Of a stretch of 40,010 nucleotides of DNA, positions 1 through 7,376 are shown one piece after another. The notes beneath the pieces were generated by a model. That model saw nothing but the letters and a program-made list of their open reading frames with translations. It ran no database searches and was not told the DNA's origin. The stretch is from contig NZ_JAKLJA010000054.1 in NCBI RefSeq assembly GCF_022213065.1, positions 1 to 40,010 of the forward strand. Direction: 5' to 3'. The position numbers and the translations under genes were made by a program. Source of the stretch: Paraburkholderia tagetis. Its GTDB lineage: Bacteria; Pseudomonadota; Gammaproteobacteria; Burkholderiales; Burkholderiaceae. How positions within the stretch are numbered: position 1 is the first letter of the stretch; each line of letters begins with the position of its first letter.

Positions 1-126
1 TATGGGCTGCTCTCGCCGATCCTGCATGTGGTGCCGCTGCAGATGCTCGCGTATCACACGGCCTGCACACGCGGCACGGATGTGGACAAGCCGCGTAATC
101 TCGCGAAGTCGGTGACGGTGGAGTAA
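1..126 (+). CDS. glmS: Glutamine--fructose-6-phosphate aminotransferase, C-terminal end (partial)
   Basis: The first 41 codons are the carboxyl end of GlmS, which makes glucosamine-6-phosphate from fructose-6-phosphate and glutamine for cell-wall and LPS precursors. The tail reads TDVDKPRNLAKSVTVE, the nearly invariant end of the family, and the preceding LQMLAYHTACTRG matches the last helix of the isomerase domain. The 5' part lies outside the window. The stop codon is followed by two further GGAGTAA copies (132-140 and 143-150) at 11-12 base spacing, which look like small tandem duplications of the gene end. Confidence 0.93.
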   Translation, partial: YGLLSPILHVVPLQMLAYHTACTRGTDVDKPRNLAKSVTVE

Positions 127-162
127 GGGGGGGAGTAAGGGTGGAGTAAATGCTGAGCAAAT

Positions 163-196
163 AGCGAGGGCGCGGCACACCGGCCGCGCCCTCGCT
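163..196 (+). terminator. Hairpin after glmS
   Basis: A perfect 14-bp GC-rich stem (163-176 with 183-196) and a 6-base loop lie 37 bases after the glmS stop. No T-run follows, so it may act as an imperfect terminator or an mRNA 3' stabiliser. It also lies downstream of the convergent exported-protein gene. Confidence 0.6.
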
Positions 197-272
197 GAAC
201 CACTGGTCTCACATCCCTCAAGACATCCGCATTTCGGGGCGCAGTGCCACCGCGCCCCAATATCCCGCCTTA

Positions 273-563
273 TTAATCGTCGTCGTCTTCGCGATGATGC
301 TTGTGCCAGCCGCGATGGCGGCCGTGGTCGTGCCAGCGGTGGTCCCAGTCGTCGTCTTCGCGATAGCCATAACCGTAGCCATAGCCGTAGGCCGGCGCGG
401 CATAGGCCACCGGGGCCTGCTCGTAGACCACGGGCGGCGGCGCCTCGTAGACCGGCGCTACGGGCACGCCGAGCATGACGCTCAGATCGGTATGCGCCGA
501 CGCCTCGCCGCACGCCGCGGCAAGGGCCACTCCCAGAACGGAAAGAATCAGTGTGCGTTTCAT
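273..563 (-). CDS. Small exported His/Asp-rich protein with PVAPVY motif
   Basis: The product has 96 residues. Residues 1-23 form a signal peptide (MKRT, a hydrophobic stretch, then ASA-H as probable cleavage site). Then come a proline/valine/tyrosine segment (PVAPVYEAPPPVVYEQAPVA), a YGYGYGYG run, and a tail rich in His, Asp and Arg ending EDDDD. The start at 563 is chosen because a GGGAG Shine-Dalgarno precedes it and the signal peptide begins there; a longer in-frame reading upstream has no such support. Similar short PXPV-type exported proteins are common in Burkholderia and have no known function. The acidic/histidine tail suggests metal binding, which is inference. Confidence 0.75.
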   Translation of the reverse strand: MKRTLILSVLGVALAAACGEASAHTDLSVMLGVPVAPVYEAPPPVVYEQAPVAYAAPAYGYGYGYGYREDDDWDHRWHDHGRHRGWHKHHREDDDD

Positions 564-782
564 GGTGCTCCCTCGTCTTTTGTATTCGTGTTTCCGGACG
601 CTGCAATGCGCCCGCGGATGCACGGATACTAGACAGTGGAATCGATCCAAGGTGAAACGGTGTGCGCACTGCTGTAACCGTCTGTAAAAAATCGCCATCG
701 AATGGCCGCTTTCCGCACGCCCCACGGCCCTCTGTCGAAAGCCGAAAGGCGGCGTCATAATGGCGCCGATCGAATCCAGGAG

Positions 783-1556
783 ATGAAAGTGGCCGATTTG
801 GAGCAAACACGGCAGCAACCTCGCCAGCAGGGGCGTTTGCCTCGCTTGTACGTGTTTTCAGGCGCGGGGCTCTCGGCGGAAAGCGGTATTTCGACGTTTC
901 GCACCGGCGACGGCATCTGGACGCATGCGAGCATCGACGAGGTCTGCAACTACCACACATGGCGCCGCAACCGGCCTGCGGTGTTTCGCTTCTACAACCA
1001 GCGCATCGCCGAATGCTCGGACGCGCGCCCGAACGATGCCCACCGCTTGCTCGCGCAGTGGCAGAACATGTGGGGCACGGAGCGCGTGCACCTCATTACG
1101 CAGAACATCGACGACATGCTCGAGCAGGCTGGCGCGCGCCAGGTCACGCATCTGCACGGCGACATGATTTCGCTGCTCTGCACCGACTGCGACTACCGTT
1201 TTCCGAGCAGCGGCGTGCTCGATCCCGGCGCGGCCTGTCCGTCGTGCGGCCAGGTGGAAAGCGTGAAGCCGGGCGTCGTGTTCTTCAACGAGGCCGCGCC
1301 CGAATACCAGACCCTCTGGCGCATTCAGCAGGCCATGGGCGACGACGATCTGTTCATTGCCGTTGGGACGGCGTTCGAAGTGATTCCGCCCGAGCGGTTG
1401 CTGCCGTCCACGCGCTACGGCCGCTACGCGCGCAACATGCTCGTCGATCCCGCACCTCAGCGCACGGAGTACTTTGGCGTCGTCGAGCACGAACCGGCGA
1501 CCGTCGGCTTGCGCAACCTCGAACCGGCCATCGAGCGGATGATGGAAGGCGGCTAA
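783..1556 (+). CDS. SIR2-family NAD-dependent protein deacylase (sirtuin)
   Basis: Sirtuins remove acyl groups from lysines using NAD+. All key elements are visible, numbering from 783: the GAGLSAESGISTFR Rossmann motif (residues 27-40), TQNID (106-110), the catalytic HLHGD (His125), a four-cysteine zinc site (C133, C136, C152, C155) and VKPGVVFFNE (161-170). The usual GTS motif is VGTAFEV, a mild variation. At about 258 residues it is a normal bacterial size. An AGGAG at 778-782 abuts ATG 783 but sits 6 bases before an in-frame GTG at 789, so translation may really start at GTG 789. The exported-protein gene upstream is divergent. Confidence 0.9.
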   Translation: MKVADLEQTRQQPRQQGRLPRLYVFSGAGLSAESGISTFRTGDGIWTHASIDEVCNYHTWRRNRPAVFRFYNQRIAECSDARPNDAHRLLAQWQNMWGTERVHLITQNIDDMLEQAGARQVTHLHGDMISLLCTDCDYRFPSSGVLDPGAACPSCGQVESVKPGVVFFNEAAPEYQTLWRIQQAMGDDDLFIAVGTAFEVIPPERLLPSTRYGRYARNMLVDPAPQRTEYFGVVEHEPATVGLRNLEPAIERMMEGG

Positions 1557-1580
1557 CGCAGCCGCGCTGTGGATCGCCCC

Positions 1581-1616
1581 AAGGGCGTGCTGGCTTCGCG
1601 GCCGCACGCCCTTTTT
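1581..1616 (+). terminator. Rho-independent terminator of the sirtuin gene
   Basis: A 10-bp stem AAGGGCGTGC (1581-1590) pairs with 1604-1613 and is followed by TTTTT. It lies 24 bases after the stop codon. Confidence 0.8.
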
Positions 1617-1757
1617 GTTGCCTGCGGGCTGCGTAGGGGCGTGCCAGTTCTGTGCGAGTTGCGGGCGGGCATCCGGTCCGGCGCTACGTGGGAAACTCCG
1701 TGCATCGGCAACACGACATCATAGGCGTATGCGACGATTAAAAGGGTTCCAGGAACC

Positions 1758-2267
1758 ATGAACATCTCGAAGCAGATCATCGGTTATCTGCAATCGCGCG
1801 AGCTCGTGCTAGCGAGCATCGAAACCTGCACTGCCGGTGCAATCGCGTCCATGCTCGCCGATGTGGCGTGCGCCGCCGAATACCTCGATATCGGCGTCGT
1901 CGCGCATACGCGCGCCGCGTTGGCGGGCTTGCCTGTAGCGCACGCGCAGGCCGTGGAGGGCGATGCGCAAGCGGGCGAGCTGTTCGCGCGCGCACTGGTT
2001 GAAGCGCTGCTCGTGCAACGCGCGGGGTGTGCGAACGTCGCGCTCGCAAGCATCGGATGGTTTGCGGCAGAGCAGGAGGACAAAGCGCCTGTCTCGCACT
2101 GCTTTGCGTGGGCGTGCATGCATCGCGGCGCCGTGGCTTCGGCGAGTGAGACGGTGCTCTTTTCCGGGCGTCGCGCGCCGGTTCGGCGCTCTGTTGCTCG
2201 ACGCGCGTTGCTAGGGTTGCCGCGCTTTGTCGATGAGATTCTCGCGTGCAACGACACAGCGCCCTGA
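1758..2267 (+). CDS. CinA C-terminal domain-like protein (CinA/PncC family)
   Basis: The product has 169 residues. It begins with an amphipathic helix and a conserved-looking ETCTAGAIASMLADV segment (residues 22-36), followed by YLDIGVVAHT, which match the start of the CinA-C/PncC fold (ESCTAGLIAARL... in the family). PncC enzymes deamidate nicotinamide mononucleotide. The later part (residues 85-169) is divergent and I cannot trace the usual GPGG segment, so catalytic competence is doubtful. The start ATG at 1758 follows AGGAACC. It may be a stand-alone CinA-C paralogue common in Burkholderiaceae; function is inferred only from the N-terminal similarity. Confidence 0.7.
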   Translation: MNISKQIIGYLQSRELVLASIETCTAGAIASMLADVACAAEYLDIGVVAHTRAALAGLPVAHAQAVEGDAQAGELFARALVEALLVQRAGCANVALASIGWFAAEQEDKAPVSHCFAWACMHRGAVASASETVLFSGRRAPVRRSVARRALLGLPRFVDEILACNDTAP

Positions 2268-2295
2268 AGCGACAGCGGACAACGCACGTTATTCA

Positions 2296-2548
2296 ATAAG
2301 AGTTATGAATTTATATATGTATACATAGTAATAGTTAACAAGCCCTGGCATTTCCTGTGGATAACACGGTATTTCTTATTCCGTTCAATTCGATGCAATC
2401 CGGACAGCCATGCGGACAATCGCTGTATGCATTTCGAACCTCGCGGATAACTTTTTGACCTTTGATAGATCGCGCGGAGTTATCAAGAAATGATCCACAG
2501 ATCGTTCGCCAGGTCGTCCCCAGGTTATCCAGAGCCCGCCGTGGATAA
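2296..2548. other. AT-rich stretch with a cluster of DnaA-box-like motifs
   Basis: No gene is apparent between 2268 and 2616. An AT-rich segment (about 2289-2340) is followed by a perfect DnaA box on the minus strand (TGTGGATAA, 2356-2364) and three single-mismatch boxes: TGATCCACA (2491-2499), TTATCCAGA (2525-2533) and CGTGGATAA (2540-2548). A two-mismatch copy CGCGGATAA is at 2442-2450. Boxes plus an AT-rich flank resemble a replication origin or a DnaA-titrating/reactivating locus. No dnaA, rpmH, gidA or par genes are adjacent, so origin function is uncertain. Confidence 0.5.
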
Positions 2549-2560
2549 CTTGTATGGCGA

Positions 2561-2591
2561 AAAAAAACGTCGCCCGCAGGCGACGTTTTTT
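2561..2591. terminator. Bidirectional terminator downstream of the DMT exporter gene
   Basis: An 8-bp stem ACGTCGCC (2567-2574) pairs with GGCGACGT (2579-2586) over a 4-base loop, flanked by an A-run on the left and a T-run on the right. It can end transcription from the minus-strand transporter gene and from the left. Confidence 0.8.
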
Positions 2592-2616
2592 CGCAATGGA
2601 ACGCAATAAACGCGAT

Positions 2617-3573
2617 TCAGACCGATTCCGCAGCCTGGGTCTCGTGCGCTTCGACGCGCCCGCGTGCAGCCGGCAGCAACTGGCAGGCGAGCAGCCCCGC
2701 GAGCATCAGCGCGCAACCCACGAGCGCGCGGTTGCTGAGCGTCTCGCCAAGCGCGATCCAGCCCGCGAGCGCAGCGAACACGCCTTCCATGCTGAAGATC
2801 ACCGCGGCATGCGCGGGCGCCGCGTCGCGTTGCGCGACCACCTGGATCGTGTAGGCCACGCCCACGGAGAGCGCGCCGCCGTAGAGGATGGCGGGCGCTG
2901 CGCGGACGATATTGGCCAGATGCATGGGCTCGACCACGACGCCAATGGCGAGACAAACCAGCCCGCAGGAGACGAACTGCACGATCGAGAGCATGAGCGG
3001 ATCGTGGCGCGGCGCGTAATGGCCCACGAGCATCACCTGAATGGAGATGACGAGCGCACAGCCGAGTTGATACCAGTCGCCGTACATGATCGAAAAGTGC
3101 TCGTTGATGCTCAGCAGGTAGAGCCCGGTTGTTGCGAGCGCCGCGCCGACCCACGTGCCGGGGCCGGTGCGGTGGCGCAGCAGTACACCCAGCATGGGCA
3201 CGATCACGACATAGAGCGAGCTGATGAAGCCTGCGTTGGCGATCTTCGTGTAGCGCAAGCCGATTTGCTGTAGCGAAATGGCCACGGCGAGCACGAGCCC
3301 GAGCACCGTGCCGGAGCGCAGCAGCGCTGCGTCGAGGCGGAATGCCGGGGCGCGGTCGTGGCTTTCGCGGCCCTCGCGCATGCGTTGCACGTGCCCCATC
3401 GCGAAGACGAATGCCGACACGACGCCTGCACCCAGCAGGAACCGCAGGCCGGTGAAGAGGAACGGGCCGATGGCGTCCAGGCTCAGCCGCTGAGCGACGA
3501 ACGCGGAGCCCCAAATCATGGCGGCGGCCAGCATCAGCAGATTGGCGCGCAGGTGGTGGTTGGCGGGTTTCAA
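2617..3573 (-). CDS. EamA-family DMT superfamily permease
   Basis: This 318-residue inner-membrane protein has ten predicted hydrophobic segments in two EamA repeats. The first repeat starts with NLLMLAAAMIWGSAFVAQR (residues 10-28), the typical EamA signature; the second covers roughly residues 165-300. Proteins of this family export amino acids, nucleobases or drugs; the substrate cannot be read from sequence. The short C-terminal tail is hydrophilic. It is monocistronic, with a terminator just beyond the stop. The start at 3573 places the first transmembrane helix at the usual distance. Confidence 0.9.
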   Translation of the reverse strand: MKPANHHLRANLLMLAAAMIWGSAFVAQRLSLDAIGPFLFTGLRFLLGAGVVSAFVFAMGHVQRMREGRESHDRAPAFRLDAALLRSGTVLGLVLAVAISLQQIGLRYTKIANAGFISSLYVVIVPMLGVLLRHRTGPGTWVGAALATTGLYLLSINEHFSIMYGDWYQLGCALVISIQVMLVGHYAPRHDPLMLSIVQFVSCGLVCLAIGVVVEPMHLANIVRAAPAILYGGALSVGVAYTIQVVAQRDAAPAHAAVIFSMEGVFAALAGWIALGETLSNRALVGCALMLAGLLACQLLPAARGRVEAHETQAAESV

Positions 3574-3687
3574 GCGAAATTCTCAATACTGGAGTGACCC
3601 TGCCGCAATTCTGTTGCGAGACAGGGGGGGCGGTGCGCAGGACGAACAGTCGTGCGAAAGCTCGATCGTATCCGAATTGAAAGAAAA

Positions 3688-3702
3688 TTGTCTCACCGAC
3701 AA
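3688..3702. promoter_or_regulatory. TTGTC-N5-GACAA inverted repeat, possible operator
   Basis: A perfect 5-bp inverted repeat with a 5-base spacer lies in the divergent region between the DMT gene and the small exported-protein gene. The position fits an operator, but it is short and could occur by chance. Confidence 0.3.
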
Positions 3703-3853
3703 TACACCGGCCCAATTACGGATGACAAACCGCCAACGCTGCGTAATACTGCTTCGCGCGAATCGCCCGTCGAGATCGGCCAGCGGACGGTTTCGCCGTA
3801 TCGAAAAGCTCAATTCACAACGTGCCGGTCATACCAGGTTTGGGGAACAACAG

Positions 3854-4081
3854 ATGAAAAAGATTCTCGCCTCGCTCATCGCAGCATCCTTCGCACTGAT
3901 TTCGGCTCAGGTTTTTGCTCAGGAAGCAGCTTCGGGCGCCACTGCAACCGCACCGGCGGCTGCCAGCGCTCCGGTCAAGGCCAAGAAGCACCACAAGAAG
4001 CTCAAGCACCACGGCAAGCGCGCTCCGGTCGAGGAAGCAGCGTCGGCCGCCGGCACGAGCGGCAAGGGCGCGACGAACTAA
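3854..4081 (+). CDS. Small exported Lys/His/Ala-rich protein
   Basis: The product has 75 residues. MKKILASLIAASFALISAQVFA-QE is a clear signal peptide with cleavage after residue 22. The mature part is Ala/Thr-rich with a basic core (KAKKHHKKLKHHGKR) and an Ala/Gly tail. Secreted proteins with this composition are frequent in Burkholderia and are not characterised. The start at 3854 follows GGGGAACAACAG. A strong terminator ends the unit, so it is probably monocistronic. Nucleic-acid or metal binding is possible from the basic, His-rich core, but is inference. Confidence 0.75.
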   Translation: MKKILASLIAASFALISAQVFAQEAASGATATAPAAASAPVKAKKHHKKLKHHGKRAPVEEAASAAGTSGKGATN

Positions 4082-4170
4082 AGCGTCTGGCCGCTCGCGG
4101 GTTGGTCTGCGCAGGGCCTTGCCGGGCCGCGCGACAACCAGGCCCGCCGAGCGGGCAGCGAAAAGAAAAA

Positions 4171-4196
4171 AGCCAAGGCATAGCCTTGGCTTTTTT
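4171..4196 (+). terminator. Rho-independent terminator
   Basis: A 9-bp stem AGCCAAGGC (4171-4179) with a 3-base loop and complementary arm (4183-4191) is followed by TTTTT. An A-run on the left makes it potentially bidirectional, so it could also serve the minus-strand gene to its right. Confidence 0.85.
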
Positions 4197-4264
4197 GTCT
4201 CCGTTTTTTGCGCTCGATGTGACGCGCAATCCACACGTCATGCACGCTTCACTGCGCCGCGCGT

Positions 4265-4549
4265 TCAGGCTGCGTCGTGTGCGAGCCCGGCTTCGAGCAA
4301 CTCCGTCAAAAGACCGGTCATGCCTTGCGCATGATTTTCCGCGCGTGCCTTCAGCTTCTCCACCAGATCGGCGTTGAGCTTGCACGCGAACGGCACGAGG
4401 CCGGCGGCCTGATCGAGCTTGCGCTGCTCGCGGCGGTCGAGCGCCGCTGGCGCCGAGCCCTTGCCGAAGCGGTCGGGGCCGGCCTTGTTCGTCGATTGCA
4501 TCAGTTTTAGCGCCTTGTTTTTCTCAAGGTCGAATTTCTTCATGGCCAT
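4265..4549 (-). CDS. Conserved hypothetical protein, ribbon-helix-helix-like C-terminus
   Basis: The product has 94 residues. The N-terminal half is charged (MAMKKFDLEKNKALKLMQ, then RREQRKLDQ). The C-terminal half, VPFACKLNADLVEKLKARAE followed by two more helical turns, has the strand-helix-helix pattern of RHH proteins (a strand, then LVEKLKARAE, then MTGLLTELLEAGL). It may bind DNA or a partner protein. No toxin-like neighbour is present, so I would not call it an antitoxin. An in-frame Met two codons later (4543) is an alternative start. Confidence 0.65.
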   Translation of the reverse strand: MAMKKFDLEKNKALKLMQSTNKAGPDRFGKGSAPAALDRREQRKLDQAAGLVPFACKLNADLVEKLKARAENHAQGMTGLLTELLEAGLAHDAA

Positions 4550-4624
4550 GGGTTCGGCTCCGAGGTTGGGCAGTGGCGCGCATTGTACGCAAACGCCTGC
4601 GCGCGTCCATCGCGGCGATGCGCA

Positions 4625-5401
4625 TCAGGGTGCGGGATTGCCGTCCGGGCGCATTTCGACTCGTGTACCGGCCACGTCGTCGATCAGCGCGCGCATGCGT
4701 CGCCAGTGCGAGCCCTCCCAGAACACCCTCCCGCAGACGTCACAGGTGACGAAACGCGTCTGCCGCTCGAACACGCCGTCGGGCACGCGCGAGCGCACCT
4801 CGTCGCGCGCGATGCGCCGCAGCGGCGCGTTGCACGCAAGGCATAGCCGGAACGGCCGCACGCTCGCGGCGAGATCGAGCCGCTCGAAGAGCTCATAGAG
4901 TTGCGCGCGCGGTTTGAGCGCGCGCACGTAGCAGCCGTGCGTGATGCTGCGCCGCTTGAGCAGCTCGCGGTCGCGCGTGAGGACGATGCGGTGCTCGGCC
5001 GCGGCGAGCGACTCGATGGCGTCATCGGCGAAATGGTTGTCGTAGAGCGTGTCGAATCCCACGAGCCGCAGCAGTTGCGCGAGGCCGCCCAGATGGGCGT
5101 CGGCGATGAAGCGCAGCTCCCGCAGCGGGCTCGCGCGCACGCGCAGCAAGGGCCGGATGTCGAGCGACTCGAACTTCGGATAGACGGCCACGCGGTCGCC
5201 TTCCGCGAGCGGATGCTCGAACCCCACCGATTCGCCGTTCACGAGGATCAGCTCCACTTCGGTGTGCGGCACCCCGAGCGCCTCGATCATGTGCTTTGCC
5301 GTAGCGTTGTGCGCACACGGGCAAGTGAACGCACGCCGGCGCAGCGGCCGCGCGAGAAAGTCGTTCAGCTCCTCGTAGAAGCGGAAGGTGGCGGTGACCA
5401 T
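4625..5401 (-). CDS. Mut7-C RNase-domain protein with N-terminal ubiquitin-like (ThiS/MoaD-like) domain
   Basis: The product has 258 residues. Residues 1-85 form a beta-grasp domain (TATFRFYEELNDFL..., VELILVNGESVGFEHPLAEGDRVAVYP), the Mut7-C-associated ubiquitin-like fold. Residues about 95-170 are a PIN-like Mut7-C core (RFIADAHLGGLAQLLRLVGFDT, then IVLTRDRELLKRR) with acidic residues D101 and D144 in positions expected for nuclease activity. A zinc ribbon follows (CLAC 187-190, CDVC 220-223). The protein is probably a cytosolic RNase; the target is unknown. The ATG at 5401 is the only start that keeps the first beta strand. Confidence 0.85.
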   Translation of the reverse strand: MVTATFRFYEELNDFLARPLRRRAFTCPCAHNATAKHMIEALGVPHTEVELILVNGESVGFEHPLAEGDRVAVYPKFESLDIRPLLRVRASPLRELRFIADAHLGGLAQLLRLVGFDTLYDNHFADDAIESLAAAEHRIVLTRDRELLKRRSITHGCYVRALKPRAQLYELFERLDLAASVRPFRLCLACNAPLRRIARDEVRSRVPDGVFERQTRFVTCDVCGRVFWEGSHWRRMRALIDDVAGTRVEMRPDGNPAP

Positions 5402-5513
5402 GGCGCCAGTATCGCACCGCTATCGCATGCCTGGCGCGGCATGGCAGCAAGAGCGTGCTGCAGCGGCTGGCAGACTGTGTTCTACTCCGGGTTTTCATCA
5501 TGAGGAGCAGGCA

Positions 5514-6386
5514 ATGGATATCGGCTTTATCGGCCTTGGCGAAATGGGGGCCGTGATGGTCGTGAACTTGCTGAAGGCCGGGCACTCGGTGCGCGTCTGG
5601 AACCGCACGCCGGCGAAGGCACAGGCGCTGGCCGCCGCGGGCGCGCGCGTGGTCGCGTCCCCGGCTGAAGCGTTTGCCGGCGACGCCGTGATTTCCATGC
5701 TCGCCGACGACGCGGCCCTGCGCGAAGTGTTCGACGTCGCGCTGCTCGCGCAGGCGCCTCGCGGCCTCGTGCACGTGAACATGGCGACGATTTCGGTGGC
5801 GCTTGCCGAGACGCTCGCGCGCGAGCACGCCGAGCTGGGCCTGCATTACGTTGCCGCGCCCGTGCTCGGGCGGCCCGACGTGGCAGCGGCTGCGAAGCTG
5901 ACGATCATTGCGGCAGGCGCAGCCGAGGCCATCGACCATGTGCAACCGCTCTTCGACGCGCTAGGCCAGAAAACCTGGCGCATCGGCGCGCTGCCGCAGC
6001 AGGCGAACGTGATGAAGCTGGCCGCGAACTTCATGCTGGCGGCGGCGGTGGAGGCGATCGGCGAGGCGGCAGCGCTGCTGGGGGGCCACGGCGTGGCGAT
6101 GCGAGATTTTCTCGACGTGATCACGGGCGGGCCGTTTCCCGGTCCCGTCTACGCGGGTTACGGCGGCATGATCGCGGAGGGCCGCTACGAGCCGGCGCAG
6201 TTCAAGGCGCGGCTCGGCCTGAAGGACGTGCGGCTCGCGCTGGAGGCCGCCGACTCGGTAGCGACCCCGCTGCCCGTCGCGAGCGTGCTGCGCGACAGCC
6301 TGCTCGACGCCGTCGCACATGGCGACGGCGAATGCGACTTCGCGGTGCTCGGCAAGGTCGCGGCGCGGCGTGCGGGGCGTGGTTGA
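5514..6386 (+). CDS. NAD(P)-dependent oxidoreductase, 3-hydroxyisobutyrate dehydrogenase family
   Basis: The 290-residue protein starts with a Rossmann motif, IGFIGLGEMGAVMVVNLLKAGH, then VRVWNRTPAKA, typical of beta-hydroxyacid dehydrogenases that oxidise 3-hydroxy acids or reduce semialdehydes. The substrate loop, usually DAPVSGG, reads AAPVLGRPD, a variation seen in glyoxylate reductase-like members. The catalytic lysine lies in NVMKLAANFML (K170). The start at 5514 was chosen because GAGGAG precedes it and the Rossmann strand begins at once; a longer reading upstream adds 42 residues with no domain. The exact substrate is unknown. Confidence 0.87.
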   Translation: MDIGFIGLGEMGAVMVVNLLKAGHSVRVWNRTPAKAQALAAAGARVVASPAEAFAGDAVISMLADDAALREVFDVALLAQAPRGLVHVNMATISVALAETLAREHAELGLHYVAAPVLGRPDVAAAAKLTIIAAGAAEAIDHVQPLFDALGQKTWRIGALPQQANVMKLAANFMLAAAVEAIGEAAALLGGHGVAMRDFLDVITGGPFPGPVYAGYGGMIAEGRYEPAQFKARLGLKDVRLALEAADSVATPLPVASVLRDSLLDAVAHGDGECDFAVLGKVAARRAGRG

Positions 6387-6550
6387 GCGAGCGGGAGCCA
6401 GTGGGCGGCTGTGGTCGCGAGTATCGTCGCGGGTGATGCGCTGAACGGGGCGCGAACAAGGGAGCAAGACGCCCCGCGCGCGGTCAAATTCTCGGACGAC
6501 CGCTCGCTGACGCACAAAGTCCGGCCGGGCGGTGGCGCATAATGCGAGAC

Positions 6551-6588
6551 GAATAAGGCGCTGAATAAAGCACTTGAATAAGGCGCTT
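6551..6588 (+). repeat. Three tandem 12-13 base repeats upstream of the receiver gene
   Basis: Copies GAATAAGGCGCT (6551-6562), GAATAAAGCACTT (6563-6575) and GAATAAGGCGCTT (6576-6588) run head to tail, about 75 bases before the start at 6662. The rest of 6387-6661 shows no gene. A binding array or a slippage product are both possible. Confidence 0.6.
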
Positions 6589-6661
6589 GATGGCAAAGCG
6601 CCGCGCCATGCGAGCGGGCGGGGAACGATGCAAACCGAACCAGTGAGAATGGAGACGGCGG

Positions 6662-7030
6662 ATGGAGACGCGCATCCTGATCGCCGATCATGACGAGACG
6701 TCGCTGGCGGGGCTCGGCACGTTGCTGGCCGACCTCCAGTACGCGACCGCCATGGCGAAAACACTCGATGACGCAGCCGAAGCCGCCGCGCGCTTCGTGC
6801 CGGATGTGGCAATCGTCGCGCTCTCGCTCGCGCCCGACGACGAGCCGGCCGCTCTCGTGCGAAGGCTGCGCGACGCCTGCGGCGCGCGCACGCCGCTCCT
6901 GATCGCGCTGAGCGGCTGGGGCGAGTCGCGTCACCGCGATGAAGCGCTCGCCGCCGGCTTCGATGTGCATCTGGTGCGCCCAGTGGGGCTCGACCAACTA
7001 ACGTTCATTCTTTCGATGGTCGCCCAATAA
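6662..7030 (+). CDS. Atypical response-regulator receiver domain protein lacking the phospho-acceptor Asp
   Basis: The 122-residue protein has the alternating alpha/beta pattern of a CheY-like receiver: ILIADHDE (residues 5-12), PDVAIVALSLAP (47-58), LLIALSGWGE (79-88) and FDVHLVRPVG (100-109). The acceptor position at the end of strand 3 is Ala53, where PDVVLLD would have Asp, and the conserved lysine is Arg106. The serine of strand 4 (S84) is kept. It should therefore fold like a receiver but not be phosphorylated in the normal way. No output domain or kinase is adjacent. A protein-interaction role is likely, but inferred. Confidence 0.75.
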   Translation: METRILIADHDETSLAGLGTLLADLQYATAMAKTLDDAAEAAARFVPDVAIVALSLAPDDEPAALVRRLRDACGARTPLLIALSGWGESRHRDEALAAGFDVHLVRPVGLDQLTFILSMVAQ

Positions 7031-7167
7031 GGGCTTTTCGGGCTCGCTTGGGGCATCTTCGGCTGCCATTCCGGCGCTGCTCGAACCCGCGACGCATTAT
7101 CCGGGTAATCCTGATCACCGTTTTCGTTGTTTATTTGCAACGTTCAGGGTCCGTACTACTTTACATG

Positions 7168-7196
7168 TTGCGTTGCACCAAGTAGTTCGCTATACT
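7168..7196 (+). promoter_or_regulatory. Sigma-70-like promoter for a putative small RNA
   Basis: TTGCGT (7168-7173) and TATACT (7191-7196) are separated by exactly 17 bases. Transcription would begin near 7203 and run into the terminator at 7235-7264. No open reading frame follows. Confidence 0.6.
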
Positions 7197-7202
7197 GGTT
7201 CT

Positions 7203-7264
7203 TGTCTCCTCCATGTCTCCTCTGATATGGATTCAGCCCGCCAACCATGGCGGGCTTTTTTTTT
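7203..7264 (+). ncRNA. Putative small RNA with two anti-Shine-Dalgarno motifs
   Basis: A good promoter and a strong terminator enclose about 60 bases with no coding potential. The 5' part carries TCTCCTCC (7205-7212) and TCTCCTC (7216-7222), both complementary to Shine-Dalgarno sequences, ahead of a 9-bp hairpin AGCCCGCCA (7235-7243) / TGGCGGGCT (7248-7256) and a run of nine Ts. This is the layout of short trans-acting sRNAs that use C/U-rich loops to block translation. Short C/U-rich sRNAs have been described in Burkholderia; I cannot assign this one to a family. Confidence 0.55.
7235..7264 (+). terminator. Rho-independent terminator of the putative sRNA
   Basis: A 9-bp stem (7235-7243 with 7248-7256), 4-base loop and a long T-run (7256-7264). 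It is a textbook intrinsic terminator. Confidence 0.85.
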
Positions 7265-7293
7265 GCCCGCGCGGTTTGCGGCGCCGCGCACAA

Positions 7294-7327
7294 ATAAAAA
7301 CCCGGCGCTTCGCAGTGCCGGGTTTTC
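7294..7327 (-). terminator. Terminator downstream of argC (bidirectional)
   Basis: AACCCGGC (7299-7306) pairs with GCCGGGTT (7317-7324); an A-run on the left becomes a T-run on the minus strand. It lies about 50 bases after the argC stop. Confidence 0.75.
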
Positions 7328-7376
7328 GTTTTTCAGCCGCCGCAGGTGTGTTCAGCGGCCTAGGCTTAGCGGGGCC

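Noticed and set aside
4265..4549. Antitoxin of a toxin-antitoxin pair
   Set aside because: The C-terminus looks RHH-like, but no toxin-like gene is adjacent and the genes on both sides are unrelated.
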